43,598 nt of DNA from Aliterella atlantica CENA595 (GCF_000952155.1 NZ_JYON01000038.1:1-43598); one strand, 5' to 3'; positions 33,623-42,974 are shown, numbered from the stretch's first letter. A program made the numbers and translations. Notes: generated by a model from the letters alone, not told the origin.

Positions 33623-33745
33623 ATGGCTAAGGAAAAAGACCGAAAGGCATCTCGTAGCGCCGAAACTGGAAGGTTCGTAACCCCAGAGTACGCCAAAAAA
33701 CACCCTAAAACAACCGTTACTGAAACCATAAAGAAGAAAAAATAA
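33623..33745 (+). CDS. Small basic protein (40 aa), conserved type
   Basis: 40 residues, beginning MAKEKDRKASRSAETGRFVT, then PEYAKKHPKTTVTET and a tail of lysines. The core pattern (RSAxTGRFVTxxYAKKHPxTTVxET) is, from memory, widespread in small bacterial and phage proteins with no known function; it is basic and may bind nucleic acid. AAGG lies about ten bases upstream of the ATG. An opposite-strand frame at 33508-33729 is its shadow. It sits between two decayed copies of the 31173 gene. Confidence 0.75.
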   Translation: MAKEKDRKASRSAETGRFVTPEYAKKHPKTTVTETIKKKK

Positions 33746-33787
33746 GGTAAACGTACTTTATTTTGGTTTCTCTTGGTAAAAGTTATT

Positions 33788-33816
33788 TTGGTACAGTGCT
33801 ACCGACGCTGTACCAA
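33788..33816 (+). terminator. Hairpin after the 40-aa gene
   Basis: TTGGTACAG (33788-33796) and CTGTACCAA (33808-33816), a perfect 9-bp inverted repeat with an 11-base loop, 42 bases after the stop. It lacks a following T run, so it is a weak terminator or an operator. Confidence 0.45.
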
Positions 33817-34074
33817 GACACATTATTAAGTATATAACTCAGTTAGAAACTGAGGATCGAGCGCTGAGGAAAAGAGATCAAATGCAACGCCGAAGACTTA
33901 CCCAGGAATACGGGCGAGAGTTTTTAGCATTGCTCGATAGCAATCGTAACTTTAAAGTATTTGTGACCGATATTGTGCAAAAACTTGTATTTCTTCAGGA
34001 TGAAGGGGGGAACGTCATTTCACCAGACTGATGGTGCGTTGGTAGATAACCGTGTTGAGGCAAGGTTTAATTAA
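33813..34074 (+). pseudogene. Frameshifted copy 3 of the 31173 coiled-coil gene
   Basis: Near full-length relative. The frame gives YITQLETEDRALRKRD, RLTQEYGREFLALLD and FVTDIVQKLVF, matching the 31173 protein, and ends at TGA 34030-34032. A +1 shift just before restores QTDGALVD and ARF then TAA at 34072-34074. An extra codon splits the LVFQDE block, and no start codon precedes the coiled coil (first ATG 33882). Decayed. Confidence 0.75.
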
Positions 34075-34234
34075 TATCACTTACTAACTGACTTTTACGA
34101 AATGTTTTCTAAGTGTAGATACATAACCGTTAATCTTAATTTTATTACTCTTCAGAGAATATACTGATGTTGGATCGAGCGTTCTGAAATTAGAACAGAT
34201 ACGAAGTTTAGCAAAAATAGAGAGCTAGTTAGTT

Positions 34235-34278
34235 GGCAGCAGTAAGGTATCAAATCTTACCGCCTACTTGCTGCTGCC
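34235..34278 (+). promoter_or_regulatory. 12-bp hairpin in the drmD leader
   Basis: GGCAGCAGTAAG (34235-34246) pairs with CTTGCTGCTGCC (34267-34278) with one G-U pair and a 20-base loop. The 3' arm ends 15 bases before the helicase ATG, next to the AGGG ribosome site, so it may control translation of the DISARM operon. Confidence 0.5.
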
Positions 34279-34293
34279 TATCTAAATAGGGAA

Positions 34294-37137
34294 ATGACAG
34301 CAACGTTAGACTATACGCTTGGTTCCATAGTTACCTGCCGAGATCGCCAGTGGGTGGTTCTACCCTCAGAAAATGAGGATATCGTTTGTTTGCGTCCCTT
34401 GAGTGGCAACGAAGATGAAATAGTTGGCATATATCGACAGCTAGCACTAGACACTGTTACCTCAGCAACATTTCCATCGCCAAAAGCTACAAGCATAAAA
34501 GATAGCGCAGCCGCCTTACTGTTAATGGATGCAGCACGTCTTTTGCTTAAAAGTGGTGCGGGACCGTTTAGGAGTTTGGGACGTTTATCGCTGCGTCCCC
34601 GTCCTTATCAGCTAGTTCCCTTGTTGATGGCACTGCGCCTAGAAACAGTGCGGCTGTTAATTGCTGATGACGTGGGCATTGGTAAGACAATTGAAGCTGG
34701 ATTAATCGCCCGCGAACTGCTAGATCGAGGTGAAGTAAAACGCATAGCAGTTTTATGTCCGCCCCATCTATGCGATCAATGGCAGCAGGAATTAAAAGAA
34801 AAATTCCACATCGATGCGGTAGTAGTCCGTTCTGGTACAGCAGCTAAGTTAGAACGGGGAATCCCGAACGATAGTCATATTTTTAGTTATTATCGCCATA
34901 TAATCGTCAGCCTAGACTACGCCAAAGCAGAGCGTCGTCGCGCAAGTTTTATTACTCACTGCCCCGATCTAGTAATCGTAGACGAGGCACATACTTGTAC
35001 CCATCCCAATAACAAAAATACATCGCAGCAGCAACGCCATCAATTAATTAGCCAAATTGCTGAAAAACGAGATCGCCATTTGTTATTACTTAGCGCTACT
35101 CCTCACAGTGGCATTGAATCAGCTTTCTTATCGCTATTGGGATTAATTCAACCAGAGTTTGAGCATTTAAATATCGATCGCTTATCTTCAACCGAACGAG
35201 ACAAGTTAGCCAATCATTTCATCCAGAGACGGCGGGCGGATGTCAAGTTGTGGTTGGGTAATGAAACACCTTTTCCCCAAAGAGAATCGCAAGAGCAGCC
35301 CTACAAGCTATCACCAGAGTATCGAGAACTGTTTGAAGATGTCTATAACTTTGCGCGTGGCTTAGTCACAACTACAACCCAAGAAATGAGCTATGCCCAT
35401 AGGCGGGGTAGATATTGGTCGGCTTTAGCATTAATCCGTTGCGTCATGTCTTCGCCAGCCGCCGCAATTGCAACCTTGAGCAAGCAATTGGGGCAATCAA
35501 AGCAGCTTGAGAATCAAGAAGACTTGCCAGTTTTGGATGACGAACTGATGAGTGCCTATGTCTACGATCGCACAGAACAAGAAAGCGCGGTAGATGCTCA
35601 ACCGACAATAGTTATCGAACAAGGGCAGCAAACTTATAAAGATGCAGATAGACGGCGGTTAAAGGCTTTTGTCCAAGCAGCAGAGAAATTACAAGGCGAC
35701 AAAGATCAAAAATTGAGATCGTGCATGACTACTGTTGAATCTTTGCTCTCTGGCGGTATGAATCCGATTATTTGGTGTCGCTATATTGCTACAGCCAATT
35801 ATCTCGCTAATGCTTTGAAACAGAAGTTAGAGAAAAAAGGCAGTCAAATTCGAGTAATTGCGATTACTGGCGAACTTTCGGAAGACGAGCGAGAAATTCG
35901 CTTAGAAGAGTTGAAATCTTATCCGCAAAGAGTGCTAGTGGCTACTGACTGTTTGAGTGAAGGGGTCAACTTACAATCGCATTTTAGCGCCGTTCTGCAC
36001 TACGACTTACCTTGGAATCCTAACCGCTTGGAGCAAAGAGAAGGACGCATCGATCGCTACGGACAAACTGCCCCAATAGTAAAAAGTTATTTGCTCTACG
36101 GTCAAGATAACCCTGTAGATGGCGCAGTGCTAGAAGTTTTGATTCGTAAAGCCGTCCAAATCCATAAGACCTTGGGCATTACCGTTCCCGTACCGATGGA
36201 CAGCACTACAGTCTCGGAAGCTGTCTTTAAATCATTGTTCGACCGTGCTACGGATGCAGTGCAGTTGTCGCTGTTGGATTTACTCGATAGCGAAGGTTCT
36301 GGCGTTGAACAAGTTCATAAAAGTTGGGATAAAGCTGTAGAACGGGAAAAAGTCAGCCGCACTCGTTTTGCACAGCGCACTATTAAGCCAGAAGAAGTAG
36401 AACAGGAGTTGATTGATTCTGATGAGATTTTGGGCAACGAGCAAGATATAGAAAGATTTGTTATCTCTGTTTGTGCAAGCTTGAATTGCGCTTTAGTCAA
36501 GAAGAAATACGGATGGCTGCTGCCAAAACCGCCTGAGTTTCTTGCCTCAGTATTAGGCGATAAACCGCGATCGCTTTCTTTTACAACTCCCACGCCGGAA
36601 GGTGTGGAGTATGTAGGACGCAATCATGCCCTAGTAGAAGGTTTGGCGCGTTACATCGTTGAAGATGCTCTAGATAATAGCCAAGAGCCTAAAGCTTCGC
36701 GGTGCGGTTTTACGACAACGGATGCCGTACAAAAGCGGACGACTTTATTGTTAATCCGCTTGCGACACCTATTAGATAGTCCCAAACATCAAACATTGCT
36801 AGCAGAAGAATGTGCAGTTGTCGGCTTTACTGGTTCGCCGTCAAACCCACTTTGGCTAGATCCTCAAGAAGCAGCATCTTTGTTGCAACAAGCTACTCCT
36901 TCAGGCGATGCACCTTTAGCTATCAAACAGATGGAATTGCAGGATGTATTAAGTAGAGTTGGCGAACTAGAACCTGACTTAGAACTATTTGCACTAGAGC
37001 GATCGCATCATCTTTCCCAATCCCATCGGCGGGTAAGAGCAATTACCAAAGAAGGGCAAATCCAAGTCAAGCCTCACCTGCCAGTAGATATTTTGGGCGT
37101 TTATATCCTCCAGCCAGGAAAACGCCAACAGAGTTAA
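34294..37137 (+). CDS. drmD: DISARM SNF2-family helicase DrmD
   Basis: 947 residues. SNF2/Rad54-type superfamily 2 ATPase: Walker A DDVGIGKTIEAG (K131), DEAH at 230-233 (VIVDEAHTC), LLLSATPHSG motif III, and in the second lobe TDCLSEGVNLQ and QREGRIDRYGQ (motif VI). DrmD is the signature helicase of class 1 DISARM, which restricts phage DNA together with methylation of self DNA. Neighbours fit: the 1281-aa adenine methyltransferase follows by 58 bases, then a drmA-type gene. The start ATG at 34294 is preceded by AGGG and the leader hairpin. Confidence 0.88.
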   Translation: MTATLDYTLGSIVTCRDRQWVVLPSENEDIVCLRPLSGNEDEIVGIYRQLALDTVTSATFPSPKATSIKDSAAALLLMDAARLLLKSGAGPFRSLGRLSLRPRPYQLVPLLMALRLETVRLLIADDVGIGKTIEAGLIARELLDRGEVKRIAVLCPPHLCDQWQQELKEKFHIDAVVVRSGTAAKLERGIPNDSHIFSYYRHIIVSLDYAKAERRRASFITHCPDLVIVDEAHTCTHPNNKNTSQQQRHQLISQIAEKRDRHLLLLSATPHSGIESAFLSLLGLIQPEFEHLNIDRLSSTERDKLANHFIQRRRADVKLWLGNETPFPQRESQEQPYKLSPEYRELFEDVYNFARGLVTTTTQEMSYAHRRGRYWSALALIRCVMSSPAAAIATLSKQLGQSKQLENQEDLPVLDDELMSAYVYDRTEQESAVDAQPTIVIEQGQQTYKDADRRRLKAFVQAAEKLQGDKDQKLRSCMTTVESLLSGGMNPIIWCRYIATANYLANALKQKLEKKGSQIRVIAITGELSEDEREIRLEELKSYPQRVLVATDCLSEGVNLQSHFSAVLHYDLPWNPNRLEQREGRIDRYGQTAPIVKSYLLYGQDNPVDGAVLEVLIRKAVQIHKTLGITVPVPMDSTTVSEAVFKSLFDRATDAVQLSLLDLLDSEGSGVEQVHKSWDKAVEREKVSRTRFAQRTIKPEEVEQELIDSDEILGNEQDIERFVISVCASLNCALVKKKYGWLLPKPPEFLASVLGDKPRSLSFTTPTPEGVEYVGRNHALVEGLARYIVEDALDNSQEPKASRCGFTTTDAVQKRTTLLLIRLRHLLDSPKHQTLLAEECAVVGFTGSPSNPLWLDPQEAASLLQQATPSGDAPLAIKQMELQDVLSRVGELEPDLELFALERSHHLSQSHRRVRAITKEGQIQVKPHLPVDILGVYILQPGKRQQS

Positions 37138-37195
37138 TAAGTTTTTTCCATGCGATCGCGCAAATCTTAAACCTAAATTTTTATACGTAAATATT

Positions 37196-40100
37196 ATGAA
37201 AGTAGCGACTACACTTACAGCCGTTCAAATTGCAGGCAACTTAATAGCTCCAGATATGACTTCTTTGGTACTGACGGGAAGTATTAAAGGGCAAGCACCA
37301 GAAGATTTTGGGTTGACAAAAACAGACAAACTAGCCGATGAAATTGCTACAGCTTGGGGTGATGCCAAAGCTTACTGGGCGGCATTTAAGCGATCGCTCT
37401 CTCGGTTAGCTGCTGACGATTTGGCGACGACAATTACCCGCGAATTGTGGGCTGTACCGCTATTACGCAGTTTTGGCTACAACCCCGTATACACTGCCAA
37501 AGCTGAAGTTGTAGAGGGACAAACTTATGCAATTTCCCACCGCGCCGAACCTGGAGAAAATCAGCCCCCGATTCAAATTATCGGTTGTCGGGTAGAGGTA
37601 GATTTGCGTCCGCCTAGCGGTATGCCTAGGTTATCTGCACATGGATTAGTGCAAGAGTATCTCAACAAAACAGAACATTTGTGGGCGATCGCAACTAACG
37701 GCTTGCGCTGGCGATTGTTGCGCGATTCTTCGCTGATGACTCGCCTTACCTACATTGAGTTCGATCTAGAGCAGATTCTAGAAAGTGAAGACTTTGCCAC
37801 ATTTGGGTTATTTTACCGCCTGTTCCATCGTTCTCGGTTGCCTCAAGGCATGGACGATGCCGATAAGTGTTTGCTGGAATTTTACCACCAGGAGGCGTTG
37901 CAACAAGGGGGAAGAGTACGCGATCGCCTGCGTGACGGTGTAGAAGAAGCCTTAAAAACATTAGGTACTGGTTTTCTTCAACATCCCAAAAATGAAAGCC
38001 TGCGGCAAAAGTTTGATCGCAGTTACGAATTAACTTACTATCGCCAACTATTGCGGCTAGTTTACCGCCTGCTATTTCTCATGGTGGCAGAGTCGCGGGA
38101 TTTGTTGTTGATTGGCGAAGACAGCGAAAAGGCAAGAATCTACCGCGAATATTACAGCATCGAACGCCTCAGAGCATTAGCCGAACGTCCCAGATGGCGG
38201 CGTGAAGGTTTCCAAGATGTATGGCAAGGTTTGCGCGTAACTTTTCTATTATTTGATGAAAACTGGCGGGGAGAATTATTAGGACTTTCGCCCTTAAACG
38301 GCGATCTGTTTGGTTCTAACACGCTATCAGATTTGAGCGATTGTGCAATTGACAACTATGACTTACTGCTAGCAATTCGCCACTTGTCGCTGTATCAAGA
38401 TAAAGGACAATCGCGCCGAGTAAATTATGCGGTACTAGACGTTGAGGAACTTGGTAGTATATATGAAAGTTTACTAGAATTTCATCCACAAGTAATTCAG
38501 CGTCAGGGTATCTATCAATTTGCTTTGGTGTTTGGGAGCGATCGCAAAACTACTGGTTCTTACTACACGCCACCAGAATTAGTAAAACAGTTAATTAAGA
38601 GTGCTTTAGAACCTGTAATTGCTGACAAGTTGCAAGCGGCGAAAACTCAACCAGAACAGGAAGCAGCATTACTAAGCTTAAAGGTTTGCGATCCAGCTTG
38701 TGGTTCGGGACATTTCCTTTTAGCAGCAGCGCGGCGGATTGGTAAAGAGTTAGCTAAGGTTCGCACAAAAGAAGCGCAGCCAGGACTAGAACCGTTACGC
38801 AAAGCTATTCGGGATGTTATTCAGAACTGTATATATGGGGTGGATTTGAACCCATTAGCAGTTGACCTATGCAAAGTAGCCTTATGGATTGAAGGCTTTA
38901 ATTGCGGGTTGCCACTGAATTTTCTCGATCACCGAATTAAGTGCGGTAATTCTCTTGTGGGGGTGCTGAATTTGGAGTGTTTGAAAGAAGGTATCCCAGA
39001 TGAAGCTTATAAGGCGGTGACAGGGGATGATAAGTCGCTATCGTCGCGGTACCGCAAGCGAAATAAGAAGGAAAGGGAGACAGATTTACAGGGGCAGCTA
39101 TCAGTATTTGACCAGTCAAATGATCAGCGATCGCATTATGCTCAAACGGCTAAAAAAGTGGGAGCAATCGCAGAATTTACAACAGGTGATGTCAGGCAAA
39201 AGCGAGTCCAGTATCAACAAAGTCGTCAAGATCAAGGTTGGTGGCGTGACTATTCTGCCTGCAATTTGTGGACGGCAGCATTTTTTATGCTTTTGACAGA
39301 ACAAAATCTACAATTCTTACCAACAACAGCAGCATTAACTCAGTTATTACGGGGGAATGCGTCTATACAAAAAATAGTGGAAGCAGCCAATAAGCTAGCG
39401 CAGGAAAAACACTTTTTCCACTGGGCGTTAGAATTTCCTGAAGTATTTGAGGTGGGTGGGTTTGATTGTGTATTAGGTAATCCACCTTGGGAGATGCTTC
39501 AGATTGCAGAACAAGAGTTTTTCGCGTCTCGCGATCCAAGTATTGCACAACTGTCTGGAGAAGCTCGGAAACAGGCTATTAAACAGCTATTTCAAACTAA
39601 CCCAGTATTAGCACAAGCCTTTGACCTTGCCAAACATGATGCGGATGCTCAAAATAAGTTTTTAAGAGAATCTGCGCGTTTTCCCTTAACAGCTACAGGC
39701 AAAATTAATACTTACGCTGTATTTGCTGAAATAACCAGAAAGGTAATTTCGCCTCATGGCAGAGTCGGTGTTATTCTTCCCGTTGGAATTGCCACTGATG
39801 ACACGACTAAAAAGTATTTTGGTGACTTGATTAAAACTCAATCGCTAGCGAGTCTGATAGGTTTTGAAAATGAGGCTTTCATCTTCCCGTCAGTTCATCA
39901 TGCTTTTAAATTCTGTATCCTAGCAATTACGGGTAAGAGTGTTAAAAGTAAGCAGCCTGCTTTCACCTTTTTCTGTCGTTATTTCGCAGACATTAACAAC
40001 CAAAAACGAAATTTTAGTCTAACTTCAGAGGAAATTGCCTTAATTAATCCTAATACCCTCACTTGCCCTACTTTCCGAACTCGTGCTGATGCTGATATGA

Positions 40101-41041
40101 CCAAGAAAATTTATCAGTGTGTGCCTGTCATGGAAAATGAGCGCACAGGTAAAAACCCTTGGGGTGTTTCGTTTAAACAAGGTCTATTTAACATGACTAG
40201 CGATAGCGCGTTGTTCAAGAATAAAGCAGGTAAGGGCTTGGTTCCACTTTACGAAGCTAAGATGTTTCATCAGTTCGATCACCGTTATTCAACTTATGAA
40301 GGTGCAACGCAAGCTAACTTGAATGCTGGTATATTGCCTCAAGCAACAGACGAAATGAAACAAAATCCCGCTTTTGTTGTTCAACCTCGTTACTGGTTAA
40401 ATCGTTCTGAATTAGAGAAGCACTTAGGAGATAAGTGGCAAAAATCATGGTTGCTAGGTATTAGAGATATTGCTAGAAATACAGATTCTAGGACTTGTAT
40501 TGGAAGTTTCCTTCCTTTGATTGCAACATCAGGAATGAATATAGTATTTTTGCAAGTAAGAAACAATCAGCTAGTAACCTGTTTTTATTCTAACTTGCAG
40601 AGTTTAGTGTTTGATTATGTGGTTAGACAAAAAGTTGGAGGGACACATCTTAGCCACAACTACTTAAAACAACTCCCTGTAATTCCTCCAGAAGCATACA
40701 CCCAAAGTGCCATCAAATTTATTAGTAGCCGCGTTCTCGAATTAGTTTACACTGCCTGGGATATGCAACCCTTCGCTCAAGATATGGGATATGACGGAGA
40801 ACCCTTTATTTGGAATCCAAACAGACGAGCATTATTGAGAGCAGAATTAGACGCATACTATGCCAAACTCTACGGACTGACCCGCGACGAACTGCGATAT
40901 ATTTTAGACCCTGCTGATGTCTACGGTGCAGATTTTCCTAGCGAGACATTCCGCGTATTAAAGAACAACGAAATCAAACAATTTGGTGAGTATCGCACTC
41001 AGCGATTGGTGCTAGAGGCATGGGATAAGATGTTTAAGTAA
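37196..41041 (+). CDS. drmMI: DISARM adenine-specific DNA methyltransferase DrmMI
   Basis: 1281 residues. A long N-terminal region (1-460) resembles the type IIG/PglX-like extension. The SAM motif I is CDPACGSGHFLLAA (D499 on), motif IV is LGNPPWEM (N762), the amino-adenine NPPW form, and target-recognition and C-terminal helical parts fill 860-1281. It marks host DNA at N6-adenine so the DISARM nuclease/helicase complex spares it. Position directly after DrmD is the class 1 order. An isolated type IIG enzyme or BREX PglX is less likely because the downstream gene is drmA-like and no brx genes are present. It is long but uninterrupted. Confidence 0.88.
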   Translation: MKVATTLTAVQIAGNLIAPDMTSLVLTGSIKGQAPEDFGLTKTDKLADEIATAWGDAKAYWAAFKRSLSRLAADDLATTITRELWAVPLLRSFGYNPVYTAKAEVVEGQTYAISHRAEPGENQPPIQIIGCRVEVDLRPPSGMPRLSAHGLVQEYLNKTEHLWAIATNGLRWRLLRDSSLMTRLTYIEFDLEQILESEDFATFGLFYRLFHRSRLPQGMDDADKCLLEFYHQEALQQGGRVRDRLRDGVEEALKTLGTGFLQHPKNESLRQKFDRSYELTYYRQLLRLVYRLLFLMVAESRDLLLIGEDSEKARIYREYYSIERLRALAERPRWRREGFQDVWQGLRVTFLLFDENWRGELLGLSPLNGDLFGSNTLSDLSDCAIDNYDLLLAIRHLSLYQDKGQSRRVNYAVLDVEELGSIYESLLEFHPQVIQRQGIYQFALVFGSDRKTTGSYYTPPELVKQLIKSALEPVIADKLQAAKTQPEQEAALLSLKVCDPACGSGHFLLAAARRIGKELAKVRTKEAQPGLEPLRKAIRDVIQNCIYGVDLNPLAVDLCKVALWIEGFNCGLPLNFLDHRIKCGNSLVGVLNLECLKEGIPDEAYKAVTGDDKSLSSRYRKRNKKERETDLQGQLSVFDQSNDQRSHYAQTAKKVGAIAEFTTGDVRQKRVQYQQSRQDQGWWRDYSACNLWTAAFFMLLTEQNLQFLPTTAALTQLLRGNASIQKIVEAANKLAQEKHFFHWALEFPEVFEVGGFDCVLGNPPWEMLQIAEQEFFASRDPSIAQLSGEARKQAIKQLFQTNPVLAQAFDLAKHDADAQNKFLRESARFPLTATGKINTYAVFAEITRKVISPHGRVGVILPVGIATDDTTKKYFGDLIKTQSLASLIGFENEAFIFPSVHHAFKFCILAITGKSVKSKQPAFTFFCRYFADINNQKRNFSLTSEEIALINPNTLTCPTFRTRADADMTKKIYQCVPVMENERTGKNPWGVSFKQGLFNMTSDSALFKNKAGKGLVPLYEAKMFHQFDHRYSTYEGATQANLNAGILPQATDEMKQNPAFVVQPRYWLNRSELEKHLGDKWQKSWLLGIRDIARNTDSRTCIGSFLPLIATSGMNIVFLQVRNNQLVTCFYSNLQSLVFDYVVRQKVGGTHLSHNYLKQLPVIPPEAYTQSAIKFISSRVLELVYTAWDMQPFAQDMGYDGEPFIWNPNRRALLRAELDAYYAKLYGLTRDELRYILDPADVYGADFPSETFRVLKNNEIKQFGEYRTQRLVLEAWDKMFK

Positions 41042-41078
41042 GTACAAAGGTACTTATCAGAATTTATCAACGTGACGA

Positions 41079-41975
41079 ATGTACGTATTGGAACAGCTTA
41101 GAGAGATTTTCGGTAACGAGGTTGTGGAATACCTCGTTAACAAGAACAGAGGCGGAAGTAGTGGAGCAAAAGGTAATACGTACGAAAACTTTTTCGCTGT
41201 TTATCAAATAGCTCTACTATCACAATCTGTCATCGAAAGTGGTAAGGAAATTCAACTTTCTAGCCAGATTCTTGCTTTTGTTGACGACTTGATCGTTGAT
41301 TGCCAAGATGAAACTCCTCTCCAGCATTATCAACTCAAAAATAGTAAGAATGAAGCTTGGGGACAAGGACTTAAAAGTACATCTGATGACTTTCAAAAGC
41401 AATACAAACTTAATAAAACTATATCAAGAGAGTCACAGCTTGTCTTGGTAGTTTCTCACCCGATTCTCAAAAATAACCTAGAATCTAATATTCCTACAGC
41501 TATTAAGGAATATACTCAAGTAATTGATTTCCCCTACGATGGGGAGCTAGTCAAGTTAATTGCGAAAGAACCTAAGTTTCGACAAGCTATAGAGTATCTA
41601 TGTGCTTTTGATAATCCTGCCCCAGATAAGATTGAATGTGTAGCAACAGTGCTACTGGGTGCTTGGGTTTCTAGCGCTAAGTCACAAGTATCTGTGATGG
41701 ACATATTAAAAAAAGCTCAAAACTCATCTCCCTGCTATATCCGTTCCTTTAGTCAAGAATTGCAGCTAGACTCTGAAGTTACACAGATTCTAGGTAAAAT
41801 TCCCGATTTCCAATATAATTTGACAAAGGGTTTCTTACATTGGGAGTTCAAAAATGGACTTATGGAGGGTGATTTGTCTCATAGCATTGAAACACCTCAG
41901 TTTAGGAAAATCCAAGAACTTATTAAGACTAAACGCCCTACGTGCTTTGAGGAACTTGAGGACTTCTTGATATGA
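41079..41975 (+). CDS. Cap4/DUF4297-like nuclease candidate inserted in DISARM
   Basis: 298 residues. The N-terminal 100 carry the layout of the PD-(D/E)xK dsDNA nuclease domain seen in DUF4297/Cap4 proteins: GAKGNTYENFF (E in helix A), ILAFVDDLIV (acidic D/D) and HYQLKNSKNEAWGQG (QxK at the end of the strand). The rest is helical, ending in CFEELEDFLI. Homology is a motif-based judgement. It starts 37 bases after drmMI, in the same direction, and its stop overlaps the next ATG by 4 bases (ATGA). DISARM class 1 does not normally contain it, so this is an accessory nuclease or a hitch-hiking defence module. Confidence 0.65.
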   Translation: MYVLEQLREIFGNEVVEYLVNKNRGGSSGAKGNTYENFFAVYQIALLSQSVIESGKEIQLSSQILAFVDDLIVDCQDETPLQHYQLKNSKNEAWGQGLKSTSDDFQKQYKLNKTISRESQLVLVVSHPILKNNLESNIPTAIKEYTQVIDFPYDGELVKLIAKEPKFRQAIEYLCAFDNPAPDKIECVATVLLGAWVSSAKSQVSVMDILKKAQNSSPCYIRSFSQELQLDSEVTQILGKIPDFQYNLTKGFLHWEFKNGLMEGDLSHSIETPQFRKIQELIKTKRPTCFEELEDFLI

Positions 41976-42670
41976 CAAGAATCTACTCAAATCTTGCAAA
42001 TGAAAGTGTCCGAGTTTTACTAGATACTCTGACTGATAAAAGTGTTGCGCCAGATATCTACCAAAAAACTATGACGAAGGTTGGTATGCATCTAGGCGAT
42101 GCTATCTTATCTCAAATTGGTGACGTGCATTGTAATGTTTACCTTGCTTGCACTGTTGAAGATGCTGATTTTCTTGCCCAAGGTATGCTTGTAAGTCTAG
42201 AAAAACAGCTTAAAACAGTTGCCTTTGCTTGTTTTTGGAATCAGCGTTTTTCTCCTTTTGATATCGAAGACCTAAAAATTGCACCGATTTTAAGGAAATA
42301 CCAAGAACCTGCCAGCCCGTCTGTCAATTACTTAATTATTATAAAATCAATCATTTCTGGCGCTTGTGTAGTTAGGACAAACCTTACAGACTTAATTCAA
42401 AAAATCGATCCTGAGAAGATATTTATAGTAGCTCCAGTCATGTACGTTCAAGCAGAAGAAAAGCTTAAAAATAGTTTTGAGAAAGATATCTACGACAAGT
42501 TTAGGTTTTTCTTTTTCGCTAAAGATGACGAACGCACTTCTGAAGGTGAAGTGTTACCTGGAATTGGTGGTGATGTATATGAGCGACTTGGCTTCGATGG
42601 ACAAGAGGAAAAAAATAAATATATTCCTGAACTTGTCAAAGCTAGACGTTCTAAAATTAAACTCGGCTAA
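41972..42670 (+). CDS. Phosphoribosyltransferase-like protein, coupled to the nuclease
   Basis: 232 residues, not firmly assigned. The chain reads like a Rossmann/PRTase fold: strand NVYLACTVEDADFLAQG, strand KTVAFACFWN, then YLIIIKSIISGACVVRTNLT in the position of the PRPP-binding loop, strand EKIFIVAPVMYVQAEEKL and PGIGGDVYERLGF near the C-terminus. The canonical acidic PRPP loop (DD-x-x-TG) is not present, so it may be a degenerate, ligand-binding or nucleotide-sensing version. The 4-base overlap with the nuclease gene means co-translation, and the two probably form one functional unit. The next gene is convergent. Confidence 0.6.
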   Translation: MTRIYSNLANESVRVLLDTLTDKSVAPDIYQKTMTKVGMHLGDAILSQIGDVHCNVYLACTVEDADFLAQGMLVSLEKQLKTVAFACFWNQRFSPFDIEDLKIAPILRKYQEPASPSVNYLIIIKSIISGACVVRTNLTDLIQKIDPEKIFIVAPVMYVQAEEKLKNSFEKDIYDKFRFFFFAKDDERTSEGEVLPGIGGDVYERLGFDGQEEKNKYIPELVKARRSKIKLG

Positions 42671-42677
42671 AATTGCA

Positions 42678-42974
42678 TTAGAATATTGATTCATCGTATA
42701 TGCTCTCGCGGCTGACAGCATAATCAGACAGAAGTGTCGTATTTCGGTCATGGTTTTGCGCCCACTCACGAAAAGCACGCGATCTCTCTTCTGGAGTCGT
42801 TTTATATGCAGGAGTCCCTTTCAATTTTCTCAACCGCTCAACCATACTATCAAGGTGAGGCTTAATTTGCTCAGGAGTAAGCTTCGTTATCTTAACAAGC
42901 ACTTGAGTAATTACTTCAAAGTCTTCATTAACTTCAATATTTTGACTATTTTCAGCAATTCTGTTCTGTGTCAT
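42678..42974 (-). CDS. Small opposite-strand gene inside DISARM (98 aa), antitoxin-like pattern
   Basis: 98 residues. The N-terminal helices (FEVITQVLVKITKLTPEQIK) lead to a charged middle and a C-terminal motif (EWAQNHDRNTTLLSDYAVSR then ESIYDE) that resembles the tail of small antitoxins paired with PIN toxins in cyanobacteria; this match is from memory. No toxin gene is adjacent, since the upstream side is the drmA start. The ATG at 42974 has AGGA eight bases upstream; an ATG at 42989 lacks one. Its stop lies seven bases from the convergent gene's stop. Confidence 0.6.
   Translation of the reverse strand: MTQNRIAENSQNIEVNEDFEVITQVLVKITKLTPEQIKPHLDSMVERLRKLKGTPAYKTTPEERSRAFREWAQNHDRNTTLLSDYAVSRESIYDESIF

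Larger units (their letters stand above)
33746..34293. other. Leader region of the DISARM locus with a decayed gene
   Basis: Contains a 9-bp hairpin (33788-33816), a frameshifted paralogue (33813-34074), about 160 AT-rich bases likely to hold the DISARM promoter, and a 12-bp leader hairpin (34235-34278). Confidence 0.5.

Noticed and set aside
33508..33729. 73-codon minus-strand frame
   Set aside because: Antisense to the well supported 40-aa basic protein.
34294..41041. BREX or stand-alone type IIG restriction system
   Set aside because: The SNF2 helicase and PglX-like methylase could suggest these, but gene order and the drmA-like N-terminus at 43267 fit DISARM better.
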